DNA from: Pelargonium nanum
Lineage: Eukaryota; Streptophyta; Magnoliopsida; Geraniales; Geraniaceae
DNA length: 25,418 nucleotides
Assembly: GCA_036897485.1 (NCBI GenBank)
Contig: JAYMTF010001203.1
Span: 1-25,418 of the forward strand
Reading direction: 5' to 3'
Position 1 is the first letter of the stretch. Each line of letters opens with the position of its first letter. Positions 9,401-19,141 of the stretch are shown piece after piece. The translations under genes were made by a program, and so were the position numbers. A model generated the notes under the pieces. That model worked only from the letters and a program-made list of their open reading frames with translations, did not search any database and was not told the DNA's origin.

Positions 9401-11465
9401 TGTAGATATACAATCTTGGGTCAAGTCAGAATCAAATAGTGTTTCATTTTGGCCTATGAGAGATGGAATATAATTTATTTATTTTTGGTGCGATTTTTTG
9501 TAGGTTTTCAAATATTTCTGTGAAGATGTCACAGATGATGGACTGCTGCAAATGTTGCGAGTCATTAAGAAAGGTTTGAAACCAGCCAGACGTCAGGATG
9601 CAGAAAGTGAAGATGATGACGATGAAGATTTTCTTGGTATCGAAGATGATGATGATATTGATAAACCTGAGACAGGTGAAACTGGCGAGACTGATGAACA
9701 GACAGATGATTCTGAGGCAGTAGATGGGATTGAAGCAGTAGATGGGGTGGAAGAAGTTAACAAAGAAGTTCCCGAAGCTTCTGATGATTCCGATGGAGGA
9801 ATGGACGACGAGGCAATGTTCCGAATGGATACTTATCTTGCCCAGATTTTCAAAGAAAGGAAGAATCAGGCTGGGAGTGAAACCGCTCAATCTCAACTTG
9901 TGCTGTTCAAACTTCGGGTTCTTTCATTGCTGGAAATTTACCTACATGAAAATCCAGGCATGCTTCTTTTTTTGCTTTCGTTTTTTTCTGAGAAATATCT
10001 GCCTATTGCTTCTTTTATTTCTCAAGTGATAATTTAGTAAAAAGAAGAAACACAAGTGTTAAAGAAAAGCAACGAAGGGGTACAACCAAATCTAAAAGAT
10101 AAGTAACTAGGGGATAAACGAAATAGATGAACACTGAAGTTGTATGTTAATTAATTGGAATTGATAGTTGTGGATACTATATAAGGGCTAATTATTGCAA
10201 TTTTTGAAAAGTTACCTTTTTCTGTAATTTCGGTTTCTTATATTGTGATTTTTATGTGTTCCTTATATGCAGATAGTGCATTGCCTCCCCCTCACCCCCT
10301 CCTTTTTTTCTGAGGAAATTATTGCCATTTTTTTCTATTGCTTACATTAACAATAAAATAATCACACAAGTTTTACTTAATTCTGAGGTTTAGTATATAT
10401 TACCAAGGTTGCTGTTATAATTGTTTAGCTGGCTTGTGCGAACTGAAAATTTGTTTGTTCTTTGGATTTGGTGGGCGACACCAGTACCATAAGTGTTAGT
10501 GGAATCACCCAAGATTGATAAATAAAGTGTTGATGGCACTCTGTAAATTGGCATAATAGATCATGCTTCCTAATTTGGATCTTGGTTGTTTTGATTGTGC
10601 AGGTAAGCCCCAAGTTGTGATGGTGTTTTCAAACTTGGCTCAGGCATTCGTTAATCCACATACGGCAGAAGGTAATGAGCAGCTTGGACAGCGTATATGG
10701 GGAATTCTGCAAAAGAGAATATTCAAAGCGAAGGACTACCCAAAAAGTGAAGGTGTGGAACTATCTACTCTTGAATCCTTGCTGGAAAAGAACTTGAAGT
10801 TGGCATCAAAACCATTCAAGAGAAAGAAATCTGCTAGTAATCCATCAAAGAAGCAGTCAGCCTCCTGGAACCGACACAAAATGATTGTCTCCCTAGCTCA
10901 AAATTCAACCTATTGGATTCTGAAGATCATAGATGCTAGAAACTTTTCTGAATCTGAGTTGCAGAGAGTTCTTGATATTTTCCAAGGTATTCTGGTGGAA
11001 TATTTTGATAGTAAAAAGTCTCAAATAAAATCAGAGTTTTTGAAGGAAATATTTCGAAGAAGGCCATGGATTGGGCGCCATCTATTTGGATTTCTTCTGG
11101 GGAAATGCAGTTCTGCAAAATCAGACTTCCGTCGTGTTGAGGCACTAGACTTGGTAATGGAAATACTGAAGTCATCGGCTTCTGCTAGCAATGATGAAAG
11201 TGGCCAGGATGCATCAAAGAAGATTCTGAAAAGTCATCTGCATGATCTGAGCCACTTAATAAAGGTGTTAGTGACCAACATGCCAGAAAAGCAGTCAAGG
11301 CGAGCTGATGTACGGAGGTTTTGCGGCAAGATCTTCCAGCTTGTATCAAGCCTCAACTTGACCAAACCTTTTCTTAAAGATTTGGGCCCCGACACTCATT
11401 CTGCTTGTGAATCTCAACTCGGCGAGCATTTTAGTAATTTAAAGAAGACGGAGCCAAAAAAATAG
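3476..11465 (+). CDS. POL5: DNA polymerase V / MYB-binding protein 1A-like (POL5 family)
   Basis: Eight exons: 3476-4021, 4678-4800, 4897-5094, 6262-6489, 6587-7705, 8683-8970, 9504-9957 and 10603-11465. Joined they give 3819 nt, 1272 residues plus TAG, close to the ~1300-residue plant homologues. The frame stays open across all junctions. ATG 3476 is the first in-frame ATG and has a good context (ACACCATGG). Recognisable blocks: a basic nuclear-localisation stretch ERRKKRK (residues 44-50); ARQGFALGLT at the start of exon 2; the DNA_pol_phi-type helical repeat region through exons 2-6; an acidic Asp/Glu-rich tract at about 866-935; EIYLHENPGKPQ across the exon 7-8 junction; and a basic FKRKK patch near 1057-1061. 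Despite the name, family members are nucleolar rRNA-synthesis and ribosome-biogenesis factors, not true polymerases. Exon 7 appears to end at a GC donor; the other introns are GT-AG. Confidence 0.92.
4022..4677 (+). other. Intron 1 of POL5-family gene
   Basis: A phase-0 intron with donor GTATGG and acceptor TTTTTTGCAG. Apart from a short CT run near 4583-4594 it holds nothing recognisable. Confidence 0.8.
5095..6261 (+). other. Intron 3 of POL5-family gene
   Basis: The longest intron (1167 bp), phase 0, with donor GTGTTC and acceptor TTTTCTTCCAG. It is T-rich throughout. No transposon ends, RNA gene or nested ORF is supported. Confidence 0.8.
7706..8682 (+). other. Intron 5 of POL5-family gene
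   Basis: A phase-0 intron with donor GTAAAC and acceptor GCTAACAG. It contains a G-rich patch (7837-7860), a Stowaway-type MITE (about 7892-8127), and a segment near 8195-8290 with repeated GAGCTCGAG and TTCGACTCG-like words that resemble dispersed plant repeats but cannot be classified. Confidence 0.8.
7892..8127. mobile_element. Stowaway-type MITE (Tc1/Mariner) in intron 5
   Basis: The left end, TTCCCTTTGTCCCAAAATAA, is mirrored by a right end containing AAAGTGGACTATTATTTTGG then ACGGAGGGTGT. The inverted ends therefore carry the hallmark CCCTCCGTCC-AAAATAAT-GT-CACTTT signature of Stowaway elements. TA dinucleotides flank both ends, as expected for TA target-site duplication. The element is about 236 bp with no ORF. 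It interrupts only intronic sequence and is unlikely to alter the protein. Confidence 0.8.
8971..9503 (+). other. Intron 6 of POL5-family gene
   Basis: A phase-0 intron with donor GTGTGT and acceptor TTTTTTGTAG. Nothing recognisable lies inside. Confidence 0.8.
9958..10602 (+). other. Intron 7 of POL5-family gene, apparent GC-AG type
   Basis: Exon 7 ends CCAG and is followed by GCATGC; exon 8 begins GTAAGCCC after TTGTGCAG. Only this join restores the conserved ENPGKPQ block in frame (phase 1). No GT in a suitable phase was found nearby. The intron therefore appears to use a GC donor, a known minor class. The interior has a C-rich stretch near 10283-10302 and no gene. Confidence 0.7.
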
Positions 11466-12281
11466 GGCTTTGTTAAGGGTTTTGATTTGCCTATACCTCA
11501 TTTTGGAACACTTTGTCCTGTGCTAACCAAGTGCCTGGTGCTATGCTGTCAAGATACCCAACCGTTCGAGTTGTGAGAAGATCTGAACAATATTTTGGTT
11601 ATAGCCATACTTTTTGCAGCCTGAAGTTCAGCTCCTCTGTTGTGGGAAGCATTTTGGTTCTGTAAGAGGTTTTTGTTAAACTCTTAAGTTTTGTGATGTC
11701 ATAGTGAAGTCTGAAAATTATGAACTTTAAACACACTTGCACCTTATCTGTTGTACAAGGGCAAGACCCTTAGTCATTATTTTAAGCTACTCTCTGTCAT
11801 CTTTAGATTGTTGATTCTTTCCAAAAAGCTATACTTGTTTTTAGTTCTCCCAGTTGTTGTTACTGAGCTTTTTTTTATTCTGCTAATTGCTATAGGATAG
11901 GTTAACATGAAAGCTGCATCATATGGCTTTGATGTTATGATATTGTAAGATGGCATGTTTATATGACCTTAAATAGTCCTGTTTCCATTTTGGTTGCTTT
12001 GTAACAGCAACAGGTTTTTGCAAGTAAAACGTCAATTTCTCAGATGAATATGTATGTTATTGAGCTGCTTTTACAGGCTTCTGTGAACGCATACTCGTTT
12101 CGTATATTGACATGTATGGTGAAAATGAAAACTTAAAAAAGGGAACATCATGAATCCCAGCTAATTGTTGTCCAAAACAGAAATTTAACTACATAAAAGA
12201 ATGTTTCAAACTCCAAATATACAGTAACCAAATCAACAAACAAACAAAAAAAGAGGTTGCTGATTTGCATTTAGGGAGGAG
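11466..12281. other. 3' flank between convergent genes
   Basis: The interval between the POL5-family stop and the DUF761 stop holds the 3' UTRs of both convergent genes. No further ORF, RNA gene or repeat is evident, and no clear-cut AATAAA poly(A) signal allows an end to be fixed. Confidence 0.5.
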
Positions 12282-12725
12282 CTAGGGAGAGGGAGAGAGA
12301 AAGTGAAAGCTGTTGGAATGGCAGTATCTTAGCTGCAAAGAAACCTGACGCTCCATCTCAAGTTGGCGATAGAAATTCGAAATAAACAAATCAGCCTTCT
12401 TGTCGACGTCGAATTCAGAGGAGAAGGAGCTTGATGAGCTTCTTGTCCGGTATATTCCATTTCCACTAATACTAGAAATAGAATAATCATGATCATGATC
12501 CCATGCAGATGCAGGGTGGTCGTCCTCCGCACAAGCCGCCATCAAGCCGGGTCGGTCGCTGAAGCTGAGGACGCGCCTGCTCGAAGATGACCGGATCAGG
12601 GAGGCGAGGCGAAACCGGTGGAGGTTCATGTTGAGGAGGACTTTGATCTTCTTCACAGCCCTCTTCAGTGGGCTTAGCAATGACCATTTGCTTTTGCTGC
12701 TGCTTTTGTCTCTGCTTATGCTCAT
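12282..12725 (-). CDS. DUF761 / cotton-fibre-expressed-like small protein
   Basis: A single-exon gene of 147 residues. The C-terminal part (about 100-132) contains FDVDKKADLFISNFYRQLEM followed by ERQVSLQLRY. This matches the DUF761 motif (D-D-KADxFIxxFxxQLxxERxxSxxxY) of plant cotton-fibre-type proteins, whose biochemical role is unknown. The N-terminal half is basic and Ser/Lys/Arg-rich (KWSLLSPLKRAVKKIKVLL), followed by Ser-rich and His/Asp-rich linkers. I chose ATG 12725 (MSISRDK) rather than the in-frame ATG at 12773, because a TATAAATA box (12761-12768 on this strand) lies between them and the upstream ATG would precede the likely transcription start. The gene is convergent with POL5. 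There is no signal peptide. Identity rests on the C-terminal motif alone. Confidence 0.85.
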   Translation of the reverse strand: MSISRDKSSSKSKWSLLSPLKRAVKKIKVLLNMNLHRFRLASLIRSSSSRRVLSFSDRPGLMAACAEDDHPASAWDHDHDYSISSISGNGIYRTRSSSSSFSSEFDVDKKADLFISNFYRQLEMERQVSLQLRYCHSNSFHFLSPSP

Positions 12726-12760
12726 TTTGAAATGTGTTTGGAGTGAATGAGATATGTTGG

Positions 12761-12768
12761 TATTTATA
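12761..12768 (-). promoter_or_regulatory. TATA box of DUF761 gene
   Basis: TATAAATA on the minus strand, about 36 bp upstream of ATG 12725, implies a very short leader and argues against the upstream in-frame ATG. Confidence 0.55.
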
Positions 12769-12773
12769 CACAA

Positions 12774-14324
12774 AATGAATGGAAAGAATAGTCTAGGGAG
12801 AGGCAGGGCCTATGCAACTTCCGTGTCAATGTGATACATAAATACACGGCTTTGAGTTGGTCAAATGTTGCTATCGATCCATGCCATCTCTAAATTTCTT
12901 AATTATATTGCCTCACTTATTCACCTTGTATATGGTATATTATATGAGGACTAAGGTACATGCTATCTAATTTATAAACAAATTATGGGTAGTTCAAGTA
13001 TAATTTTTTATTATTAAATATTAAATTTCAGCAACATCAGGTTACGGACTAATTATTATAGGAACTTTTATATTATAAAAAAGAGAGTAACATTAGCAAT
13101 AATATTTAAACTGTTATAATATTGGATTTGTGTCTAAGGTATAGATTATTTTATACTCTAATGTGGCTAAAAGCAAAGTAGAGGAGCAGGCAGATAAAAC
13201 CACAACCAACATTTAATCACCTAATCCATTTCAGCACAGTAAAGCTATGAAGCACACATTTCCATTGATATATGATAGGAAAATGCTAAATGGACTCAAT
13301 ACTTTACAAAAATAATTCATTTACAAAATGACGTGACAAATATCTATGTGATATCCGGTTGTATCCGGTTGCTATGTCTCTTATGGTTTTTCATTGTTTC
13401 ATCTCTCTAATAACAGTTCCCATCATCTCCCCTCTCCGTTGTGGGAGGTTGGTTGTTCTTATTTGTATGGGAAGTAACCAATAATTTCTCTCGATCTGAT
13501 TGTTTCTCAGACCTTCTCTTCATAACATTTTGTTATTGGGCATGAGCGAACTTTCAGTTGGCACATCTTATTAATTACTCCAAATAATATGTGATAGGAA
13601 ATATGCTTAGTTACATCTTAATACAGGTTACAATTATGAGTCTCATTTTTGAATAATTGTATCTTATTATAATTAGGATTTTATGTCTTATATATTACTT
13701 TCCATATAGTATTAGAGTAGTTTTATAACTAGACAATTTTGTTGTTGTGTCAAACTAAAAATGTGATAAATTAAAAGAGCAACGTCTCATTGTGGACTTT
13801 AGGCTTTACAAATTTCGGCATGAGAGTGTAACCAGGTTCTCTTTCGAATGGAATAAAGTTGACCAAATCAAATTTTGGTTGAACAGTGCAATTAGCAAAA
13901 AGTCAATTCACCAAGCAGTAGCAAAAGAAAACAAGTTAACACTCAAAACTAGGTTACTATTGTTGCATGTTTTATCACAAAAAAGTATAATTAATTAATT
14001 TCATGGAGGCTTGCCTAAATATCCATATCTTATCCATAAGATAATAGATAGATATATTGAATATTAACACGTGTTTTATTTGTGAACCTAAACTACATCA
14101 GCCAGTCAGCGCCGACAATTATTTAGGTCTTCAATTCTTCATGCAGCCATAAATCCAGAACTGAAGCACTTAAAAAAACTCCATAAAAGTTCACGCCACA
14201 ATTTTAAATCAATAAGATTTGAAAACTCAATTGTACATACAAGAAAACAAAAACCCGACTATTTTTTTTATATCATTAAGCGTAACAGCCGAGGGTAAAA
14301 CTTGTACACGCAAAAACCGACCAC
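12774..14324. other. Intergenic, no gene recognised
   Basis: AT-rich sequence containing a short direct repeat of ATCCGGTTG at about 13353-13371. The open frame at 13792-13998 has no recognised domain and is most likely chance. Confidence 0.45.
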
Positions 14325-14846
14325 TTAAAAAGACAACAACTCCTCCCCTCGCCGGAGGAACTTGAAGTAAAACACCGCCGATTCCTCGTCCCAGTAAAAC
14401 CCGACCTCATCCCCAGGCTCGCACCCCCGACCTCGAATCAGTTCTTCACAGCCCCACAGGCTGTAAAATTCATGGCCCGGTCCTCTCTCCACGTACAGCT
14501 TCTCGCCGCAGTAGGTGAGCTGGCTCTTGCCGTCGCTGACGTCCCTGACGGTGACATTCAATCTTTTCCCTTTAATGACGACGTCGTCGGCCGTGTCCAG
14601 GTCCCACCACCGCAGGACGTGGTCGAACATGTCGTAGTGGGACAGGACCACCCGTCCGCTCCGGACCTCCGGGCCGGAGAGGCACTTCCGGATCACCCAC
14701 GGGTTGTCCGGGTCCTGACACGGCGGCTCGTACACGTCCTGTAACTCCACAAGGCTGCGGGTCGGCTCGTAGGGTTCGTTACTTGCGGCGCAAGCTTGTT
14801 CTTGTTCCTTGGTGGGGATGAAGTCGAAGTAGAGAGCTTTCATCAT
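14325..14846 (-). CDS. B3-domain DNA-binding protein (small single-domain type)
   Basis: A single exon of 173 residues beginning MMKALYFDF. After a short acidic N-terminus, residues about 48-166 form a B3-like domain. DNPWVIRKCLSGPEV (48-62) and SGRVVLSHYDMFDHVL (63-78) correspond to the opening strands of the small plant B3 subfamily (At1g05920/At2g33720 type, where DPWxIKKxL is the hallmark). The tail GCEPGDEVGFYWDEES (141-156) and FYFKFL (159-164) match the closing strands. B3 proteins are plant-specific nuclear DNA-binding factors; the target site is unknown. The coding region is much richer in GC than its flanks. A TATA box lies about 32-41 bp upstream (14878-14887) and a telomere-like motif at 14937-14951. 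No second domain such as AP2 or ARF is present. Subfamily assignment is from motif memory. Confidence 0.85.
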   Translation of the reverse strand: MMKALYFDFIPTKEQEQACAASNEPYEPTRSLVELQDVYEPPCQDPDNPWVIRKCLSGPEVRSGRVVLSHYDMFDHVLRWWDLDTADDVVIKGKRLNVTVRDVSDGKSQLTYCGEKLYVERGPGHEFYSLWGCEELIRGRGCEPGDEVGFYWDEESAVFYFKFLRRGEELLSF

Positions 14847-14877
14847 TATTGAATAACAATTAATATGGCAGAGTTGT

Positions 14878-14887
14878 TATATATATG
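14878..14887 (-). promoter_or_regulatory. TATA box of B3 gene
   Basis: ATATATATAA on the minus strand, about 32-41 bp upstream of ATG 14846. The predicted start site would lie within a few bases of the first ATG, so the second ATG (14843) could be used instead. Confidence 0.45.
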
Positions 14888-14936
14888 ACAGTGCATTTCT
14901 TTTTATACGGAGTTGAGACTTCTATTCCCGGAGAAG

Positions 14937-14951
14937 TTAGGGTTAGGGTTC
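14937..14951 (-). promoter_or_regulatory. Double telo-box / telomere-like motif upstream of B3 gene
   Basis: AACCCTAACCCTAA on the minus strand, about 91 bp upstream of the B3 start codon, is two tandem telomere-type units. It could be a telo-box cis element; only two units exist, so it is not a true interstitial telomere array. Confidence 0.45.
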
Positions 14952-15949
14952 CGGTTCTTCACCAATGTCTTTTTTTTTTGTTTGTTCAAATTAGGTAATA
15001 TTTTATAGTTTAAGGAAACAAATTAAATTAAGAAAATTGGATGTAACGTTTTGTTAGTGGGCTCAAACAAGTTGAGCCTGCTTATATCTTATATATGGAT
15101 CCTACACAGAGAAGAGAGGCCCATAGTTATAGGGTCATGTATCCAAAACGACCTCCAAGCTTTCTGTTTTGGGCTATTTTTTGATCCACTTGTGTTATTG
15201 TGCTAACAATTAAGGCCCTAACCGTAGGGACATAAGAGCATTATAGTCCAATATTACCTTTCTTCTTACTCAATTTGAAACTAATATTTCATTAGAAGCA
15301 AGAAGTTAATAAATATGTTTTGATGAAATATATTTTCTATATTGTAAGACAATTTTCTATGAGGCTATCATATATATGTTACTTTTGTATATATAATTGT
15401 CAATACTAGTTTATATCTGTGTAGCCTTCAAAAATTTATATCTGTGTTAAGAGATTAACTATTGAAATGAATGTTACAATGATTTTCATAAATAGATTAA
15501 ACGATAGCGTTAATGCACAAATAAGTATACAAATGCGGTTATGTGTTTGTGCATTTATCCGTACATTTAATTAGATTGATGCAAAGTCAAGGTTGAAAAT
15601 GGTCCAATATGATCTCCCCAGCATCTCCTTATCTATTAGATTATAGTTGTGGCCATAAAAATGTGTGGTTTCTAGCTTTTAAGATCAAAAGTAAGGTCTC
15701 ACAAAACAAGAGGAGCAAAGAGAAGTGGTGAATAGCTAAAGTGAGATCGATAGAATCAATATATATGAGTGATGGATGAGTAGTATTTGTTTGATCTCTC
15801 CCTCTATCTCTCTCTCACACACACAGGTAGCCCTAGCAGCCTCTGCATGAATGTTGATCACACCCACTTAAAAGGACCTGAGTGGTGACACATCAGCTTC
15901 CATTAGTCGACGTGTCAATTTATTAGGTCAACTTGTGTTGCTCTTTTGT
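14952..15949. other. Intergenic, no gene recognised
   Basis: AT-rich spacer. A short CT then CA microsatellite lies near 15796-15826. No coding region is supported. Confidence 0.45.
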
Positions 15950-16160
15950 CTGCCACCTATTTATCATCACAATTCACATACACAAACCATTAACACTTCT
16001 CTGTCTACTTTCCATTCTCACGCAAGAAAGAGCTCTCTCCATCCATATATGTCTTTAATTTGTCCTCATCATCTCCATCTCTACTCATCTTGATCACACA
16101 CACACACATATATATAATAACATGATCATGATCAACACTACTATGTACAACTTTCAAACA
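15950..16160 (+). promoter_or_regulatory. Promoter- and leader-like segment without a downstream ORF
   Basis: CTATTTATCATCAC near 15958 resembles a TATA box. It is followed by a C/A- then CT-rich, G-poor segment such as plant 5' leaders show. Only tiny open frames follow, for example MSLICPHHLHLYSS from about 16049 and MIMINTTMYNFQTTC from about 16122. It could start a noncoding RNA, belong to a gene lost by decay, or be chance composition. Confidence 0.25.
16095..16117. repeat. (CA)n-(TA)n microsatellite
   Basis: About seven CA dinucleotides run into five TA dinucleotides. It is a simple compound microsatellite. Confidence 0.8.
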
Positions 16161-17978
16161 ACTTGCTAAGCTCTACTAAAACACAAACGGTCCATTCTTT
16201 GCATGCATGAAACCAAATATATATAGAGACAGCTTGGTGGAAAGCAAAGTTTTCTTGTCCCCACAAATAGAAAGAAATGTTTATTTAGTTTAACACTGCG
16301 TTTGGTAAAGAGGAAAAGAAGTTGAAGATAAGATATTGATTGCATGCACATGCACATGCACTTGATAGTTGATATATATAGATCAAGTAGTGGAAAAGCT
16401 TTGGACAGTATTGAACACACATCACAAGTGCATGAATAAGAATTCATGAAACCAAAGTATACAAGTGAGCTTTATGATTCATTTTCAGACACTAAATCAG
16501 ATAAACAACGTTAACATGCAAGTTGTGATAGAAAGAAGTTTGATTCAGTAACTTAAGCTGGATCGATAATGCAATGAAAAAGATGTTTAATTGATTGATT
16601 AGGAATGAATGGAGAGAGATGCATGGTTGTTAGTAGAGATTAGAAAGAGATGTTTGATTAGATTGAAGTGTAGTAAGTTGTTGTAGGTACGTACGTAGTT
16701 AATGATGTTGTTTGCTGATGTTGTCGGTGATTAATTGCTTTGATTGGACTTCATTACAAAACCTTTCCTTAATTATCAATCACTCTTCGATCTGTTCCAC
16801 AACTTTATCCATTTAACTCGTGTGGTCATCGATCAGCTTGAAGCTTTTGAAGCTTTCGTGCTTTGTTGGTTTTCTATAAACATATTATCCGTACATATAT
16901 AAGGTTTGAGCTAGCTTTCACTGCTCATGCAATGCTTTGCATGTCATGGAACAAAAGCAATATAAGTGACAAAAATAGAGAAGCCAAAGTATATGACAAC
17001 AAAACAAATTGTATTAAATCAGAAGAAAAATCTAAGTTACAAACTATACTACTAGAACAAAATATGCGAACAATTAAAAAAAAAAGGTGCAGAATTTATA
17101 TGGAAATGTTTAAGTGAACATAAATGAATGCAAAATTCGAATATTGATGGTAATATTATTTTTAAATGGTGTTAGCTAGTGAAGCTCTTGACCGCCCATC
17201 TCCTAAGTACTACCATTGTCCATTTATATATGATGGTTCAAATTTTAGTTGGAACCAAAATTATAGCTGCTTTGTTTTCCACTTTAATTGGTATAATTCT
17301 AATTTTTCTTTGAAAATTTTAACAAAATTCACTATCTGGTCTTGTTCAATAGACGAGCAAAACACATATTTAGTTTGGGGCCATTATTTAAAAGGTAATT
17401 TTTGTTTTAGTTCAATATGTACATTGAGAGTAATTAAGGAAATTAAGTCAATAATTGTTTGATTAGGCTAAGCCGTGGTTTGGTTGCAATACTTCGTTAA
17501 ATATATATAAGGATCAATACAACAAATATGGTTCCGCTTCCACAAATATGTTAAGAGTGAATATGAGTGAGAAATAATAATTGTCATCTTATAATATTAT
17601 AGTGAGTTATGATAAACAACAAAATGTTTATCTCGCATTTTTTATTATATATGTGTATATATATATATATTAAAAAATACAGCTCCCATAGGATGATTAA
17701 ATATTGGATTATAGCAGTAACAAGAGCAACATGCATGTTACATTGGGTCACCCCAACTACCACCAAGAAAATCATCTTAGGTTACAAGATATTTTTATAT
17801 TTGAATGCAACATGCAATTAAGCACAACATGATCTGACACTGTAGCTCCTTTAGAAATAGAAAATGCCCTGAAACTGTCACAACTTTCTATGCTAAACAA
17901 TTAAACATTGCACTACAAATCAACTTCCTTAATTACTTCATACTGTACTTTACGAATCACAACTTTTTTTTTTTTTTG
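16161..17978. other. AT-rich intergenic stretch
   Basis: Holds several 60-100-codon open frames on both strands with no recognisable domains and very AT-rich codons, judged chance. An ATGCAC/CATGCA-rich patch lies at about 16341-16362. No RNA gene was identified. Confidence 0.45.
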
Positions 17979-18185
17979 TAGCAAATTTGAAATTATATAT
18001 TGTTGAAATTAAGATCTTTAATGCAATTGGTCATATTTAGAACATCCGTATTAGATGCTTGATTTAAGTATTGTTTTTTTGCCAGCCAAAAAATACTTAA
18101 ATCAGGCATCTAATATGGATGTTCTAAATATGACCAATTGCATTAAAGATCTTAATTTCAACAATATATAATTTCAAATTTGCTA
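17979..18185. repeat. Near-perfect foldback: 94-bp inverted arms, 19-bp loop
   Basis: The left arm, 17979-18072, is the reverse complement of 18092-18185 with only two differences and no gap by eye. The T-run just left and A-run just right extend the symmetry. If transcribed from the plus strand both differences become G-U wobbles, giving an RNA hairpin with 94 consecutive pairs. The inner part carries GAACATCCGTATTAGATGC and its mirror, resembling MITE termini. It is most likely a foldback-type MITE, with a possible role as a small-RNA precursor. It has no ORF and no clear target-site duplication. Confidence 0.85.
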
Positions 18186-18198
18186 TAAAAAAAGAGCC

Positions 18199-18220
18199 CA
18201 ATGCAATGCAATGCAATCTC
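18199..18220. repeat. Short AATGC tandem repeat
   Basis: Several head-to-tail AATGC units lie directly beyond the right arm of the foldback. Confidence 0.6.
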
Positions 18221-19140
18221 TCATTTATGATCAATGATTTTCTTTGCTCGCTTTCTAGTCTTTTGATGATTTAATAAAACTTTTAATGATTTGTACGTGA
18301 TAGCTTCACAACAAAATTATTAATTAGAACTTGAATTTTTTTTAAAGGGACATCAATTGTGGAACAGCTTGAAGTTTGACTAAATGCACAAACAAATGTA
18401 AAAGATGTCAATTATTGGTATACCTATTCATAAATTTTTTAACTTTAAACAATTATATAAATTTATGTAATAGTATTAATTGAGCTTGTTTTACCGGTTG
18501 ATCTGAAGTCAGTTAAATATATTGAACTCGTGATGGTGCATAGATCTTCTAATAATAAGAGACTCAGTAAACTGAGTTTTCACACTTAAGAACAGTAATT
18601 AGATGGACCGTCGATGATGAACACTTTATCGAGACCCTAAATAAGGGTTTGCGCACTAAAAAAACAACACACCATTAAACAAAACTCAAGAGAACTCCTG
18701 AATTTCACCTTGGATGTGAGAGTAAATATCCAACTGTGTGAAATATGAGTGCGTGGAAGAGAACTTCTAGAGAGAATTAAGAGCTCAAAGTATGTAAATG
18801 ATACATATGAATCTCAAATGGGTAATTACAAATACCCATGTGAAATTGTCATTTAAAGCAATTGCACAACCTGAACTTTACCTCGGACATACCCAGTTCT
18901 TTGGAAGTTGAGAATGTATTGAGTTGTTTATCAAAATTGCAGTGAAATAAGAACAAAATTTAAAAGATAGAATTGGGTTTGTGGAAGTGATGAAGAGGAA
19001 GTAGTGTTAGTTGAGTTGACCAAAGAAGAAAGACCAAAAAAACAGTGAAAATAAAAAATGGTTATGTCCATCTCCAGGTGTAGCAAGAAAAGAGAACCAA
19101 GAGTCGTCACTCAATCAGGTCCTCCATATCTCTTTCCATT
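18221..19140. other. Intergenic, upstream of the zinc-finger gene
   Basis: AT-rich, with no gene recognised. It may contain distal promoter sequence of the zinc-finger gene. Confidence 0.4.
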
Positions 19141-19141
19141 T

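Noticed and set aside
14472-14744. 90-codon plus-strand open frame inside the B3 gene
   Set aside because: Antisense shadow of a GC-rich coding region; the opposite strand has the recognisable B3 domain.
14937-14951. Interstitial telomere array
   Set aside because: Only two telomere-type units; better read as a telo-box motif.
16380-16420. Known plant microRNA (miR396-like word GGAAAAGCTTTGG)
   Set aside because: Does not match the mature miR396 sequence from memory and has no opposing hairpin arm nearby.
16863-17462. Two open frames of 84 and 98 codons
   Set aside because: AT-rich composition, no domain, no promoter context; consistent with chance in AT-rich DNA.
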